Part shown: piece by piece, positions 1 through 7,879 of the stretch
Layout of the letters: every line of letters begins with the position of its first letter
Position numbering within the stretch: the first letter of the stretch is position 1
NCBI GenBank assembly: GCA_013288805.1
Contig: JABDBE010000018.1
Coordinates: 29-49,460 of the forward strand
Length of the DNA stretch: 49,432 nucleotides
DNA from: Acidobacteriota bacterium
Lineage (GTDB): Bacteria; Acidobacteriota; Terriglobia; Terriglobales; Acidobacteriaceae
Direction: 5' to 3'
Position numbers and translations under genes: made by a program
Notes under the pieces: generated by a model
What the model was told of the DNA's origin: nothing
What the model saw: only the letters and a program-made list of their open reading frames with translations
The model's database searches: none

Positions 1-882
1 GTAGGGGTTGACTTGGCCGCCATTCGAATAGCACAAGGAAATGGGAACGCAGCTAGGAGAATCGACAGCATGCATGATGCTAAAACCGACGTAGTCATCG
101 GCAGTCGGTCGGGGATTGCCCGTCTGGACGTTAAGGTTCATCTGGGACCAGCCAAGGCCCAGCACCCGCCCCAGCACCCGCACGAGCCTGTATTCCACAT
201 CAGGGTCCGGCAGTTGGGCGACGCAGTTTCCGTTGATGACGACCAGCGCGTGCAGAAAATAAGCTGCAACTCCGAAATTGTCGACTCCTCCGTAGACGGC
301 GTTGCCGAAGCACTCGGAGGCATCGCCTGCGCCCTGGCCAAGAAGCGCGTCGGTGACGGTGCCGTCCGCGTCGTAAACGATACCCACAGGCGTGCCCGTA
401 GCCGAAGGCATAATGTCAGCGGGCATGGTGATGGTTCCATCGCTGTTGCGGTAGACGTTCGAGCCGTTGACATCTTCCGCAAGTTGACCAGCGTGCGTGA
501 CTGACAGCGCGACCGTCGAAATGGAGGTCCACTGACTGAAGGCGTCAGCGACCAACGCATCCCCTTGCGGTCCGGGAACCGTCGCACTGAGAGGACCCTG
601 GTCGGTGTAATAGTTGACTACTCCCTGGGCCCAACTCAGGGGTGTGCCGGCCGTCCCCTGGTTGAAGTAGCTAATTCCGGCGATGTAGCGCGGGCCTCCA
701 GCTCGCGCCAGTTGCATGAATGTCAGGAGCAGTAGAATCACTGCTGCTCCGGGATAAACGAACCTCGATCTAACTGTCAATCGCCGTGAAGCTCCCGAGG
801 TTTGGGGAGGGCCTCCGGGCAAGCATGACGGCGATCCATCTGGCATCTCTAGTGCACGCGCAAAGAAGGAACCTGTCGGCAT
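1..882 (-). CDS. Large exported protein with decayed matrixin-like domain (partial, C-terminus off left edge)
   Basis: The frame is open for 294 codons from an ATG at 882 to the window edge with no stop, so the C-terminus is missing. Residues about 41-60 form a hydrophobic stretch ending in an Ala-rich signal-like site. A TTG at 780 would give a conventional signal peptide and is an alternative start. Residues 235-245 read RVLGRVLGLGW, followed by SQMNLNV and later GFSIMHAVD. The spacing matches the metzincin/matrixin signature HExxHxxGxxH, with the Gly kept but all three His and the Glu replaced, so I infer a non-catalytic protease fold. Several Cys residues follow. I recall similar N-termini in very long acidobacterial secreted proteins that continue into Ig-like or TIG repeats, but that part is not visible here. 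It starts 3 bp after the stop of the upstream gene on the same strand, so the two are probably co-transcribed. Confidence 0.75.
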   Translation of the reverse strand, partial: MPTGSFFARALEMPDGSPSCLPGGPPQTSGASRRLTVRSRFVYPGAAVILLLLTFMQLARAGGPRYIAGISYFNQGTAGTPLSWAQGVVNYYTDQGPLSATVPGPQGDALVADAFSQWTSISTVALSVTHAGQLAEDVNGSNVYRNSDGTITMPADIMPSATGTPVGIVYDADGTVTDALLGQGAGDASECFGNAVYGGVDNFGVAAYFLHALVVINGNCVAQLPDPDVEYRLVRVLGRVLGLGWSQMNLNVQTGNPRPTADDYVGFSIMHAVDSPSCVPISLCYSNGGQVNPY

Positions 883-885
883 GGC

Positions 886-1449
886 TTACTCTTCCGCCGA
901 GTGGAGGAAACGGACAAACTCGATAGGGGTTACACGAGTTCTTCCCCGCAACGGGTCTGGGATGTGCGGACGCGGTGCCGGAAAACTAATCCGTGCTGGA
1001 TCAAGCGCTATCTGGCCGTCAGGGCCGATTTTGAAGCGGCCCATCGGTCCTCGGACCGGGCTGGTCAGTCCTAGCTTGCTGGGAGGATAGAGAAACAGAA
1101 GAACCCGTTCACCCGGGCGATAACTTTCCCCGGATTCCCACAAGCCGGCCCACTCGCGGATGGTCAGCATCTGCCCCGTGCGAACGCCACGCAAGCCCTG
1201 ATCGACATGAAAGTTGATCTCGACGACGCCCACGCCGTTTCCCTTGGGAGCAACCCGCTCCACCGACTTGACAGTGCCGGCGAAGATGTAGCCCGAGCTT
1301 TGGGTCACGGGGCGCTGAGGCGCCGGGTGTGCTGATCTGGGCGGAATCAAAACTGGGATTACTGGCCGCGTCGGCTGCTCCGCAACCAGCAGTGGCGAGG
1401 CAGGAATCAGGATCAGGGCAACAAAGACCTTCCAAATCGAAGACAACAT
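886..1449 (-). CDS. Exported protein of unknown function, NTR/TIMP-like in places
   Basis: About 187 aa. I chose the ATG at 1449 because a GAGG lies upstream at good spacing and the protein then begins with a normal signal peptide (MLSSIWKVFVALILIPASPL). The frame stays open up to a GTG at 1509. After a Pro-rich linker comes one small domain with the pattern of a beta-barrel: GYIFAGTVKSVERV, an FHVDQGLRG segment, then REWAGLW and GERVLLFLYPP. This run ('causes-export-of-X, increased by a ring of Y, must give a usable fraction of Z') loosely recalls bacterial NTR/TIMP-like OB folds, but I cannot confirm it. It lies directly upstream of the decayed matrixin-like gene with a 3-bp gap, so the two products probably act together in the envelope. 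The function is unknown. Confidence 0.7.
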   Translation of the reverse strand: MLSSIWKVFVALILIPASPLLVAEQPTRPVIPVLIPPRSAHPAPQRPVTQSSGYIFAGTVKSVERVAPKGNGVGVVEINFHVDQGLRGVRTGQMLTIREWAGLWESGESYRPGERVLLFLYPPSKLGLTSPVRGPMGRFKIGPDGQIALDPARISFPAPRPHIPDPLRGRTRVTPIEFVRFLHSAEE

Positions 1450-1621
1450 GAGCAAGCCTCGTTTCTGAATCGAGGCCAGCCTTTGACGGGAATCGAACAA
1501 CGCTACCACTACGCAAGAAGGATGGCTGTGCCGGCCGTCACAGAAGGATTGAGCTTTGTCTGAGGAAATCGCGGTGGATTGTGCTGTCAGTACCCCAAGA
1601 GACTTACTGCCTCGCCCGCGT

Positions 1622-2512
1622 TCAGTGAGCTTTTCTCCGGCTCTGCCGCCGCGCTGACAAGTGCGCCCCCGTCAGCAGCAACAAGCCTGTAAGGAATGCC
1701 CAAAACATCAAGCTGGCTGACAGAGCGAACGGCCCGTACACTTCCTGGAAATCCAGCCGCGGCAGCGCCAGGATGTAACAGTATTTCAATATCTCCGACA
1801 GCAAGCCCATGATCACTGCCGCAGGCATGACGGCACGGGCTGGCACCTTGCCGTTGGGCAACAGCCAATAGATCAAAAAGAAAATCGCAATACTCGCAGC
1901 GATTGCGAAAAGTTTCATGATCAAAAAACCCAGCATCCTGGTGGTGAGAAATTCGTGTCCGAAGGTTAGAGTTCTCAGAAGAAAAACATTCTCCGCAGTT
2001 AAGGCTACCGAAAGCAGCGTCAGCACGCCGCTGCTGAATGCGAGACCGAGCGCGATCAGTTGATTTCCGAGATAAGAACGATTTTCCGGAAAACGCCAGA
2101 CCCGGTTCAGCGCTACTTCGAGTGGCATGAAGATTCCTGTCGACGTGATCAGCAGAATCAATAGGGAGAACATTTGCGCCCGGTTGCGCGCGTTGACCAG
2201 CGCGTGCAGGTTGCGAATTACAAAATCCTGCCCAGCGGGCAAATAATCGCGAAGCAGTTGCACCACAACCTCATACATTGCCGGCGAGTGGAATACTCGT
2301 CGAATTAAAGTCAGCAAAAGCAGGACGAAGGGAAAGAATGAGAGAATCGCATTTGCTGCCACCGAGAACGCAAAGGTGTGGACCTCGGTGCGTAGAACAT
2401 ATTTCAGCGTAGAAGATAGCCAGCTCGAACGCGAGGTCGAGCCCTTAACGGAAACGTTAGGGATGACCGTATCAAGCAGAGCTGGGGGCGACAATGGATG
2501 GTCGTCGTTCAA
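1622..2512 (-). CDS. YihY/virulence factor BrkB family membrane protein
   Basis: A 296-aa inner-membrane protein with about six hydrophobic segments, the first near residues 47-70 (FAFSVAANAILSFFPFVLLL). The early AANAILSFFPF block and later segments such as SSGVLTLLSVAL and IFFLIYWLLPNGKVP fit the YihY/BrkB family. That family was once called RNase BN by mistake and its transport or barrier function is still uncertain. The C-terminus is a short basic tail (SARRQSRRKAH). The ATG at 2512 is the first plausible start in the frame. It stands alone; the neighbours give no functional hint. Confidence 0.85.
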   Translation of the reverse strand: MNDDHPLSPPALLDTVIPNVSVKGSTSRSSWLSSTLKYVLRTEVHTFAFSVAANAILSFFPFVLLLLTLIRRVFHSPAMYEVVVQLLRDYLPAGQDFVIRNLHALVNARNRAQMFSLLILLITSTGIFMPLEVALNRVWRFPENRSYLGNQLIALGLAFSSGVLTLLSVALTAENVFLLRTLTFGHEFLTTRMLGFLIMKLFAIAASIAIFFLIYWLLPNGKVPARAVMPAAVIMGLLSEILKYCYILALPRLDFQEVYGPFALSASLMFWAFLTGLLLLTGAHLSARRQSRRKAH

Positions 2513-2972
2513 TATTTACCCAATATTATCAGAGAGTTGCGGTGCGCTCTGTCAGTCTGCGAAGTTGCCCGTGGACCATGCCAATCTCTCAATTCGTTTC
2601 GCAAAAACCATGGGTCACACTTATTGTTTTCGCTTCATTTCGATTTATTGTGAATTCTTCTCTTGCCAGAAGGAAAATTCCTGAATATTATTCCTGCTCG
2701 TTGACGAAATGTCGGCAACGACGTTCGTTAGCTTGGGTAGAGGTTTTTGTGCATTGTTGTCGAAACTCGCGCCACCACGACAGGCTCCGGAGCTTTGCGC
2801 CGTTTTCTTGACCGACGGCGTAAAACTCAGGGGCCTTTCTTGTTGAACCAAGTTCGGCTGCATGCAAGTGAAGACCGTTTCGTCCACATGCTTTGAGGGG
2901 GGTAAGAGACACGCGCGCGCTTCAAGAAGAATGTGGAATTTTTAATCTTAGCAGAGGCGAAAGGAGTTCATT
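2513..2972. other. Intergenic region between yihY-like gene and cold-shock gene
   Basis: About 460 bp without a supported gene. Short frames on both strands are low-complexity and have no recognisable domain or ribosome site. It must hold the divergent promoters of the YihY-like gene and the cold-shock gene, but I see no convincing -35/-10 pair. The cold-shock transcript may have a long untranslated leader, as is usual for csp genes; this is inference. Confidence 0.5.
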
Positions 2973-3176
2973 GTGAGAGAGAAGGGTACAGTAAAGTGGT
3001 TTAACGGGGCTAAAGGATACGGTTTTATCCAGCGGTCCACTGGGGAAGACGTCTTCGTTCATTTCTCCGCCATCCAGGAGAATGGTTACCGCACGCTGAA
3101 TGAGGGCGAAACCGTGGAGTTTGATCTGCTGAAGGGCCCCAAGGGGTTCCAGGCGGGTAACGTAGTCCGCGCCTGA
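2973..3176 (+). CDS. Cold-shock domain protein (CspA family)
   Basis: A 67-aa single cold-shock domain, the full usual length. RNP-1 is at residues 14-20 (KGYGFIQ) and RNP-2 at about 27-32 (VFVHFS), with the conserved start [16 protein letters not shown]. Such proteins bind single-stranded RNA and DNA and melt RNA structure in the cytoplasm. The start is GTG, decided by AAGGAG at 2961-2966, six bases upstream. A strong hairpin terminator follows, so the gene is monocistronic. It cannot be told from sequence whether it is cold-induced or constitutive. Confidence 0.95.
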   Translation: MREKGTVKWFNGAKGYGFIQRSTGEDVFVHFSAIQENGYRTLNEGETVEFDLLKGPKGFQAGNVVRA

Positions 3177-3215
3177 CAACCCGGCTTACCAAACTTAAGA
3201 GTCAGAATTCGCCAG

Positions 3216-3252
3216 ACCCTCTCAGTATTCCCCTGGGAGGGTTTGTTGTTTT
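3216..3252 (+). terminator. Rho-independent terminator of the cold-shock gene
   Basis: Arms ACCCTCTCAG (3216-3225) and CTGGGAGGGT (3233-3242) pair over 10 bp with one G-T wobble around a 7-base loop. A T-rich tail, TTTGTTGTTTT, follows at once. Confidence 0.85.
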
Positions 3253-3337
3253 AGTTCCCAACCTCCGCGAAAGTTTCACTCCGTAGCCGGCGCTCTCGAG
3301 AAAATTCTCTGCTCCTTCTGTCCCGCCGCCTGGCGGT

Positions 3338-5290
3338 CTATTCGAGCTCTACCGAAACTAGATCGCCGTCGGCTGTTCCTCCGGCTCTATAATTTACTGC
3401 GACGGTGCGCCCCTTCCATTCGCAGGAAAAGTCATCGGCTCCCATGACCATCAGTGATTTGTAATCCTCCGTGTGGAGCTTCAACACTTTTGCTCCCGCC
3501 GACACAGTGAGGATGGCTGATGGAGCGCGGGAGCAATCGACGGCAATTATCTTTCCCTTCAGAAATTGGATTGGACGCTTGTCGGGCTGCGGCGGGGCGG
3601 GAACTTGCTCCGCCTGATCGACACTGACTTCGTCGGATTGAGGATTTTGGGTTTGTGCCTTTGGCTGCGTCGCCGCTTGCGTTTTGGCCGTTGAAGAAGA
3701 TGGAGTTGCCGAAGACGCGGGCGACGACAGTGGAGGCGCCGTGCCGGTTGGCTGCGGCTTAGTTTCAGCCTGCGGCAGAACGCCATACTTCTTCAACATG
3801 GGCAAACCTTCCAGTTGCTCAGTGGCGGCCTTAGCAATCTGCGGGTCCGGACTGGTTTTCAGCCGCTCAAGCAAGGCAGTAGCCGCATCCCAGTTCTTTC
3901 CTGCCATGTAGATCTGCGCCATGTTCAGCAAATAGGTTTGGTTTCGCGGCGCGAGTTGGATGGTTGCTCGCATCGAATCCATCGCGGCGTGGACGCCGCC
4001 GCCTTCCAGTTGCGCCATAGCCAACATGCTGCGAGCCTGGACGAATTCGGGATCCCAGTCCACGACCAGCCGGAGATCCTGCATCACGTTTGGAAGGCCC
4101 TCTGTCGATTTTCCAGCGGCTTGCGCCGCCCGCAACCGCACCAGTGCCAGGTAATAATGAAGCCATGGATCCTTGGGGTTGAGCTCCGCTCCCTTGTTGA
4201 ATTCTTCAACTGCACTTTCGAATTCCTTCTTCTGCATGTACGCCCAGCCCAGTCCGCGACGCGCGACCACGTTGTCGGATTTTGGTTGGCCTATGATCGA
4301 CTCCAGCTCCTGTACAGCTTGGTCGCGATGCTCTGGCAGACGAACGGTCATTTCCGCGAGCAACGCCTGCCCTTCCGCGAACGGAAGCTCTTGATTGCTG
4401 CTGCCAATCTGGTCGGACGGAGCCACGCCCAGCAACGGACTCGCCCCAGCAGCCCCGCTCTGGGCCACGGTATGGAAGTAATTCTTGACCGCGTCCGCAA
4501 ATTGGCCCGAACTCATGCCATACGCTTTCTGGATCGCTTCCTCGATCGAGAGATGTTGGTTCTCGACCATGTCGAAGTAGGTGCCAGTCTCGGGAAGCTT
4601 GTTCTGGCTGAGCAGGTAGTGCATCACGATCCACGACTCGGCGTAGAACACGGTATGGTGCGAGCTTTCCTGCGCAGCAGGCATCGCACGGGAAGTGGCG
4701 AATAAGTCAGGGATCGCAAGCCATGCTGTCGTGTTCAGCGGTTCAGTGAACGAGTCTGGGTCGCCGCCAATCAGTACCTGCTTGTTCTCGAAGCGCAGGC
4801 TGGAAAAGTAGTCCGCGAAGCCTTCGTCGAACCAAGCCTGCGTGGGCGGATAATTACAGTTGAGGAACACCAAAGCAAAGTCGCGCGATATCGCTCGCCA
4901 ACTCTCTTCTTTCGACAGGTTCAGCACGAAGTAGTTGCGGTCCTCGCCGGGGATGAAAAATCCACTACCGATCCCCTGCCCCTGGCGGTTAGGCACCACT
5001 TTGCTGTATTCGTCATCGTTCTTCAGGGCGATAATGTCGATCGGTTCCGACATGTTGATCCGGGTTCGCGCCAGCAGTTGGCCGAACACGGCGCGTATTT
5101 GTTCGAATCGCGCGGCCACGGCGTGTCCCTTGATATCATCCGCATCCGTGACCACAGAAAAATGGCTGGAGTTCACGCGGATCCAGTGGGATTCGTCGGA
5201 GCGCGCAGGCGCAAGCGGGGCGCGGCATAGCAGGAGCACGACAGTAAGAAAGATGAAACGCAAAGACAGAGAATGGATGCGAAGCGTCAT
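3338..5290 (-). CDS. Exported TPR protein with decayed gluzincin-like (DUF1570-type) peptidase domain
   Basis: 650 aa with an N-terminal signal peptide (hydrophobic FIFLTVVLLLCRAPLAPA). Residues about 35-160 resemble the N-terminal peptidase-like part of exported TPR proteins. The place where relatives have HEYxH followed by YP...W..EG.AEY instead reads RDFALVFLNCNYPP and then WFDEGFADYF. The downstream Glu is present but the HExxH is gone, so hydrolysis is unlikely. From about residue 330 there are TPR units (RRGLGWAYMQKKEFESAVEE, then NPKDPWLHYYLALVRLRAAQ). A Pro/Ser/Thr/Gln-rich linker at about 500-570 leads to a small C-terminal domain with two Cys. It probably works in the periplasm as a protein-binding scaffold; partners are unknown. 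The gene is divergent from the DUF4149-like gene. Confidence 0.75.
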   Translation of the reverse strand: MTLRIHSLSLRFIFLTVVLLLCRAPLAPARSDESHWIRVNSSHFSVVTDADDIKGHAVAARFEQIRAVFGQLLARTRINMSEPIDIIALKNDDEYSKVVPNRQGQGIGSGFFIPGEDRNYFVLNLSKEESWRAISRDFALVFLNCNYPPTQAWFDEGFADYFSSLRFENKQVLIGGDPDSFTEPLNTTAWLAIPDLFATSRAMPAAQESSHHTVFYAESWIVMHYLLSQNKLPETGTYFDMVENQHLSIEEAIQKAYGMSSGQFADAVKNYFHTVAQSGAAGASPLLGVAPSDQIGSSNQELPFAEGQALLAEMTVRLPEHRDQAVQELESIIGQPKSDNVVARRGLGWAYMQKKEFESAVEEFNKGAELNPKDPWLHYYLALVRLRAAQAAGKSTEGLPNVMQDLRLVVDWDPEFVQARSMLAMAQLEGGGVHAAMDSMRATIQLAPRNQTYLLNMAQIYMAGKNWDAATALLERLKTSPDPQIAKAATEQLEGLPMLKKYGVLPQAETKPQPTGTAPPLSSPASSATPSSSTAKTQAATQPKAQTQNPQSDEVSVDQAEQVPAPPQPDKRPIQFLKGKIIAVDCSRAPSAILTVSAGAKVLKLHTEDYKSLMVMGADDFSCEWKGRTVAVNYRAGGTADGDLVSVELE

Positions 5291-5399
5291 GGTCCGTCGG
5301 GAAGCTTGTCAGACAGAAGAATGCTACCACGCGAGGGTGATGGAAGATTCGCGCGGGGCGATCGGAAACGGACAATCCCAAACGTGGCTTGTGGGGTAT

Positions 5400-5430
5400 T
5401 TGCTGTAGGAATGACGGCGAACGCTATAAT
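5400..5430 (+). promoter_or_regulatory. Putative promoter for a near-leaderless transcript
   Basis: A perfect TATAAT at 5425-5430 is followed after six bases by the ATG at 5437. TTGCTG at 5400-5405 could be a -35 with a long 19-bp spacer. Transcription from this -10 would start at or within a base or two of the ATG, so the mRNA would have no leader. Confidence 0.5.
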
Positions 5431-5436
5431 TCCCGA

Positions 5437-5922
5437 ATGTCATTTCTGCGCTATCTCATGCTGCTGTCTCTCATCGTTTGGCTGGGCGGGCTGATCTTCT
5501 TCGCTTTCGTTCTCGCGCCCACAGCCTTTTCCGTATTACCCACTCGGCATCTGGCAGGAACATTAGTTGGACGCTCCCTGGGTGCGTTGCATTGGATGGG
5601 CATTATTTCTGGCATCGTCTTCTTAGCGGGTTCGATTACTTACAGCCAATTGACCAAGGGCTCGCCGCAAGTGTTTGCCGCGCGCAACCTGCTCATCTGC
5701 TTGATGCTTGTGCTAACTCTCATCTCGCAATTCGGCATTATCCCGCGCATGGATACGCTGCGGGCATCGATTGGCGAAATTGACTCGGTCCCTCCCGACA
5801 ACCCTGCCCGCATCCAGTTCGACGGCTTGCATGTGTGGTCCACGCGAGTCGAGAGCGGAGTATTTCTGCTGGGGTTGGTGGTCGTGTATTTGACGGCTGC
5901 GCTTCTGGCTACTAACTCCTAG
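5437..5922 (+). CDS. DUF4149-like four-TM membrane protein
   Basis: 161 aa, beginning MSFLRYLMLLSLIVWLGGLI. The frame extends further upstream, but the ATG at 5437 is preferred because the hydrophobic N-terminus begins there and a TATAAT lies just upstream. There are four predicted membrane helices (near residues 5-27, 48-68, 80-100 and 138-158) with a polar loop carrying PRMDTLR, and a late HVWSTRVESGVFLLGL segment. The layout matches DUF4149 (TMEM205-like) proteins, whose function is unknown. It sits upstream of ychF, separated by a heptad-repeat spacer. Confidence 0.7.
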   Translation: MSFLRYLMLLSLIVWLGGLIFFAFVLAPTAFSVLPTRHLAGTLVGRSLGALHWMGIISGIVFLAGSITYSQLTKGSPQVFAARNLLICLMLVLTLISQFGIIPRMDTLRASIGEIDSVPPDNPARIQFDGLHVWSTRVESGVFLLGLVVVYLTAALLATNS

Positions 5923-5990
5923 CTTTCAGCGTTAATCGTCCCCGACTAATCTTTGCGATGTCTGCTCGATCATTTATCCTCACAAGGCTG

Positions 5991-6018
5991 GCTAGAAGCT
6001 AGCAACTAGAAGCTTTCT
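5991..6018. repeat. Heptameric tandem repeat, four units
   Basis: Four 7-bp units in exact phase: GCTAGAA, GCTAGCA, ACTAGAA, GCTTTCT. The tract ends one base before the ychF start codon and occupies its ribosome-binding region, leaving only weak AGAAG there. One of six loci with a 7-bp period in this window. Confidence 0.75.
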
Positions 6019-6019
6019 T

Positions 6020-7105
6020 ATGAAAACTGGCATTATTGGCCTGCCTCAGGTAGGCAAGACCTCTCTCTTCGGCATGTTGACCAAGGCACGTCTGTCCGAG
6101 CAGGCGTACGCGAACCCGCGCGAGGCGCATCTTGGTGTGGCCAAGGTCCCCGACGACCGCCTCGACCGTCTGGCCGCACTCTACAATCCCAAAAAATTGA
6201 CCCACGCTTCGGTGGAATACGTCGACGTGGGCGCCATCGGACAGGATGCGCTTAAGGAGACTGCTTATCTCACGCATTTGCGTGGCGTAGACGCGCTGGC
6301 CCACGTACTGCGGGCATTTGATGATCCTGCGATCCCGCACGTCGGCGGCATCGACCCTCTGCGCGATATCAAGAACGTCGAGTTTGATCTGATGGTCAGC
6401 GACCTCGGGCAAATCGAAAAACGGCTGGAGCGCCTGGAAAAAGATCTGAAGAAGATGCGCACTGCGGATCTCGAAAAAGAATTCGATCTGCTCAAGCGCG
6501 CCAACGCGCACCTCGGATCGGAGCGCCCACTGCGCGAAATGGAGATGACCCCGGAAGACAAAAAGCGCCTGCGCGGTTTCATGTTCCTCAGCGAGAAACC
6601 AATTCTTTATGTCTTGAACGTAAACGAGAGCACGCAACTTGGAAAAGATCTCGAGGCTGCGGTCAGCAAATATAAGCTCACAGAAGTCGCGTCGCGACCG
6701 AATGCGGGCGCGGCAGCCATCTGCGGAAAGGTCGAGGCTGAACTTGCGGAAATGAGCGATGCTGATGCCGCCGAATTCCTTTCCAGCTACGGCCTCACCG
6801 AGAGCGGCCTGGTTCGCCTGATCCGCACTACCTATACGCTGCTCGGCTTGATTTCTTTCTTCACCGCGGGAGAAGACGAATGCCGCGCCTGGACCATCCC
6901 GGTGAACACTCGCGCGCAGGATGCGGCAGGCGCGATCCATTCGGATTTGCAGAAGCATTTCATCCGCGCCGAAACCATCCGCTGGGATCAGCTACTCGAC
7001 GCCGGATCAGAAGCCGACGCCCGCGCCCGCGGCACGCTGCGTCTGGAAGGAAAAGACTACATCGTGCAGGATGGCGACGTGATGCACATCCGGCACAGCG
7101 GGTAG
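6020..7105 (+). CDS. ychF: Ribosome-associated P-loop ATPase YchF (OLA1 family)
   Basis: 361 aa, the usual length (about 363). The P-loop is at residues 7-14 (GLPQVGKTS, where most bacterial YchF have GLPNVGKST). The specificity motif is NVNE instead of the NKxD of GTPases, which in this family explains ATP preference. A charged helical hairpin (IEKRLERLEKDLKK) is in the middle. The C-terminal TGS domain includes the EDECRAWTIP and HIRHS segments. YchF binds ribosomes and is linked to oxidative-stress responses. The start is an ATG at 6020 preceded by the heptad repeat, not by a clear Shine-Dalgarno. A short spacer leads to the ZIP transporter. Confidence 0.95.
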   Translation: MKTGIIGLPQVGKTSLFGMLTKARLSEQAYANPREAHLGVAKVPDDRLDRLAALYNPKKLTHASVEYVDVGAIGQDALKETAYLTHLRGVDALAHVLRAFDDPAIPHVGGIDPLRDIKNVEFDLMVSDLGQIEKRLERLEKDLKKMRTADLEKEFDLLKRANAHLGSERPLREMEMTPEDKKRLRGFMFLSEKPILYVLNVNESTQLGKDLEAAVSKYKLTEVASRPNAGAAAICGKVEAELAEMSDADAAEFLSSYGLTESGLVRLIRTTYTLLGLISFFTAGEDECRAWTIPVNTRAQDAAGAIHSDLQKHFIRAETIRWDQLLDAGSEADARARGTLRLEGKDYIVQDGDVMHIRHSG

Positions 7106-7107
7106 AC

Positions 7108-7128
7108 GGGAACCAGGAACGGAGAACT
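7108..7128. repeat. Short heptad-period repeat, three units
   Basis: GGGAACC, AGGAACG, GAGAACT in 7-bp phase, each with GAAC, between ychF and the ZIP gene. Only three units, so it could be chance. A TATTAT follows at 7131-7136, nine bases before the next start codon. Confidence 0.4.
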
Positions 7129-7144
7129 GATATTATCCTCCCGC

Positions 7145-7876
7145 ATGCATCCCGTTATTCTCAGTCTTTTGCTCGGTCTCACCGCCGCCGCGGCCAACGT
7201 ATTCGGCGGCGCCATCATCGTCCAGAAGAACTGGGACCGCTCTTATCTCAGATATTTTATTGCTCTGGGCGCGGGATTCATGCTGGCCACCGCCATCGTC
7301 GAAGTTTTCCCAGCTGCATTGGAACTAAACGGCAAGAACGCGGCATTCCTGGTTCTGGTGGGCTATCTCATCATTCATTTTTTTGAGCACACGGTCACGC
7401 CCCATTTTCATTTCGGAGAAGAAACCCACACAGACGAATTTGTTCACGCCCACAAAGGGTATTCGATTCTGCTCGGTCTAACGATTCACACGTTTTTCGA
7501 CGGCATCGCGATCACCGCTGGCTTTCTCGTCTCCAGTTGGCTCGGCTGGATCATTTTCCTGGCGATTTTCCTGCACAAGATTCCCGAAGGATTCACCATC
7601 ACCTCCGTCATGCTGGCTAGCGGCCAAAGCCGCGGTGTGGCGTGGGCTGCGTCGATGCTGCTGGGTGCAGCGACCTTTGCGGGAGTACTGACCATGGCTC
7701 TTTTCAAGCACCAAGTGAGCTATGGATTGCCTCTAGCGGCGGGAGTGACGATCTACGTAGCGGCATCCGACCTCATTCCGGAAGTAAACCGTGAGCCGGG
7801 GGCGAGAATGGCCTTAGTCGTTTTTCTGGGAGTCGGACTAATGTTCCTGCTGGACCACTTGGTTCATCTGCACTAA
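7145..7876 (+). CDS. ZIP family divalent metal transporter
   Basis: A 243-aa inner-membrane protein with about eight TM helices. The metal-site motifs of ZIP proteins are visible: HTFFD at residues 115-119 and HKIPEG at 144-149. A His/Glu-rich loop at about 87-103 (HFHFGEETHTDEFVHAH) lies between helices 3 and 4, as usual for metal capture. The ending FLLDHLVHLH adds further His. It probably imports Zn2+ or another divalent metal; the ion cannot be assigned from sequence. It follows ychF by 39 bp and is convergent with the VWFA-related gene, whose stop is 3 bp away. Confidence 0.9.
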   Translation: MHPVILSLLLGLTAAAANVFGGAIIVQKNWDRSYLRYFIALGAGFMLATAIVEVFPAALELNGKNAAFLVLVGYLIIHFFEHTVTPHFHFGEETHTDEFVHAHKGYSILLGLTIHTFFDGIAITAGFLVSSWLGWIIFLAIFLHKIPEGFTITSVMLASGQSRGVAWAASMLLGAATFAGVLTMALFKHQVSYGLPLAAGVTIYVAASDLIPEVNREPGARMALVVFLGVGLMFLLDHLVHLH

Positions 7877-7879
7877 AAC

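Noticed and set aside
138..587. 149-codon minus-strand frame at the left edge
   Set aside because: It is Ser/Arg/Pro-rich and in a different frame from the longer open frame 1-882, which has domain-like sequence.
5999..6958. 319-codon frame antisense to ychF
   Set aside because: Shadow of the conserved ychF coding sequence; composition is that of a reversed GC-rich gene.
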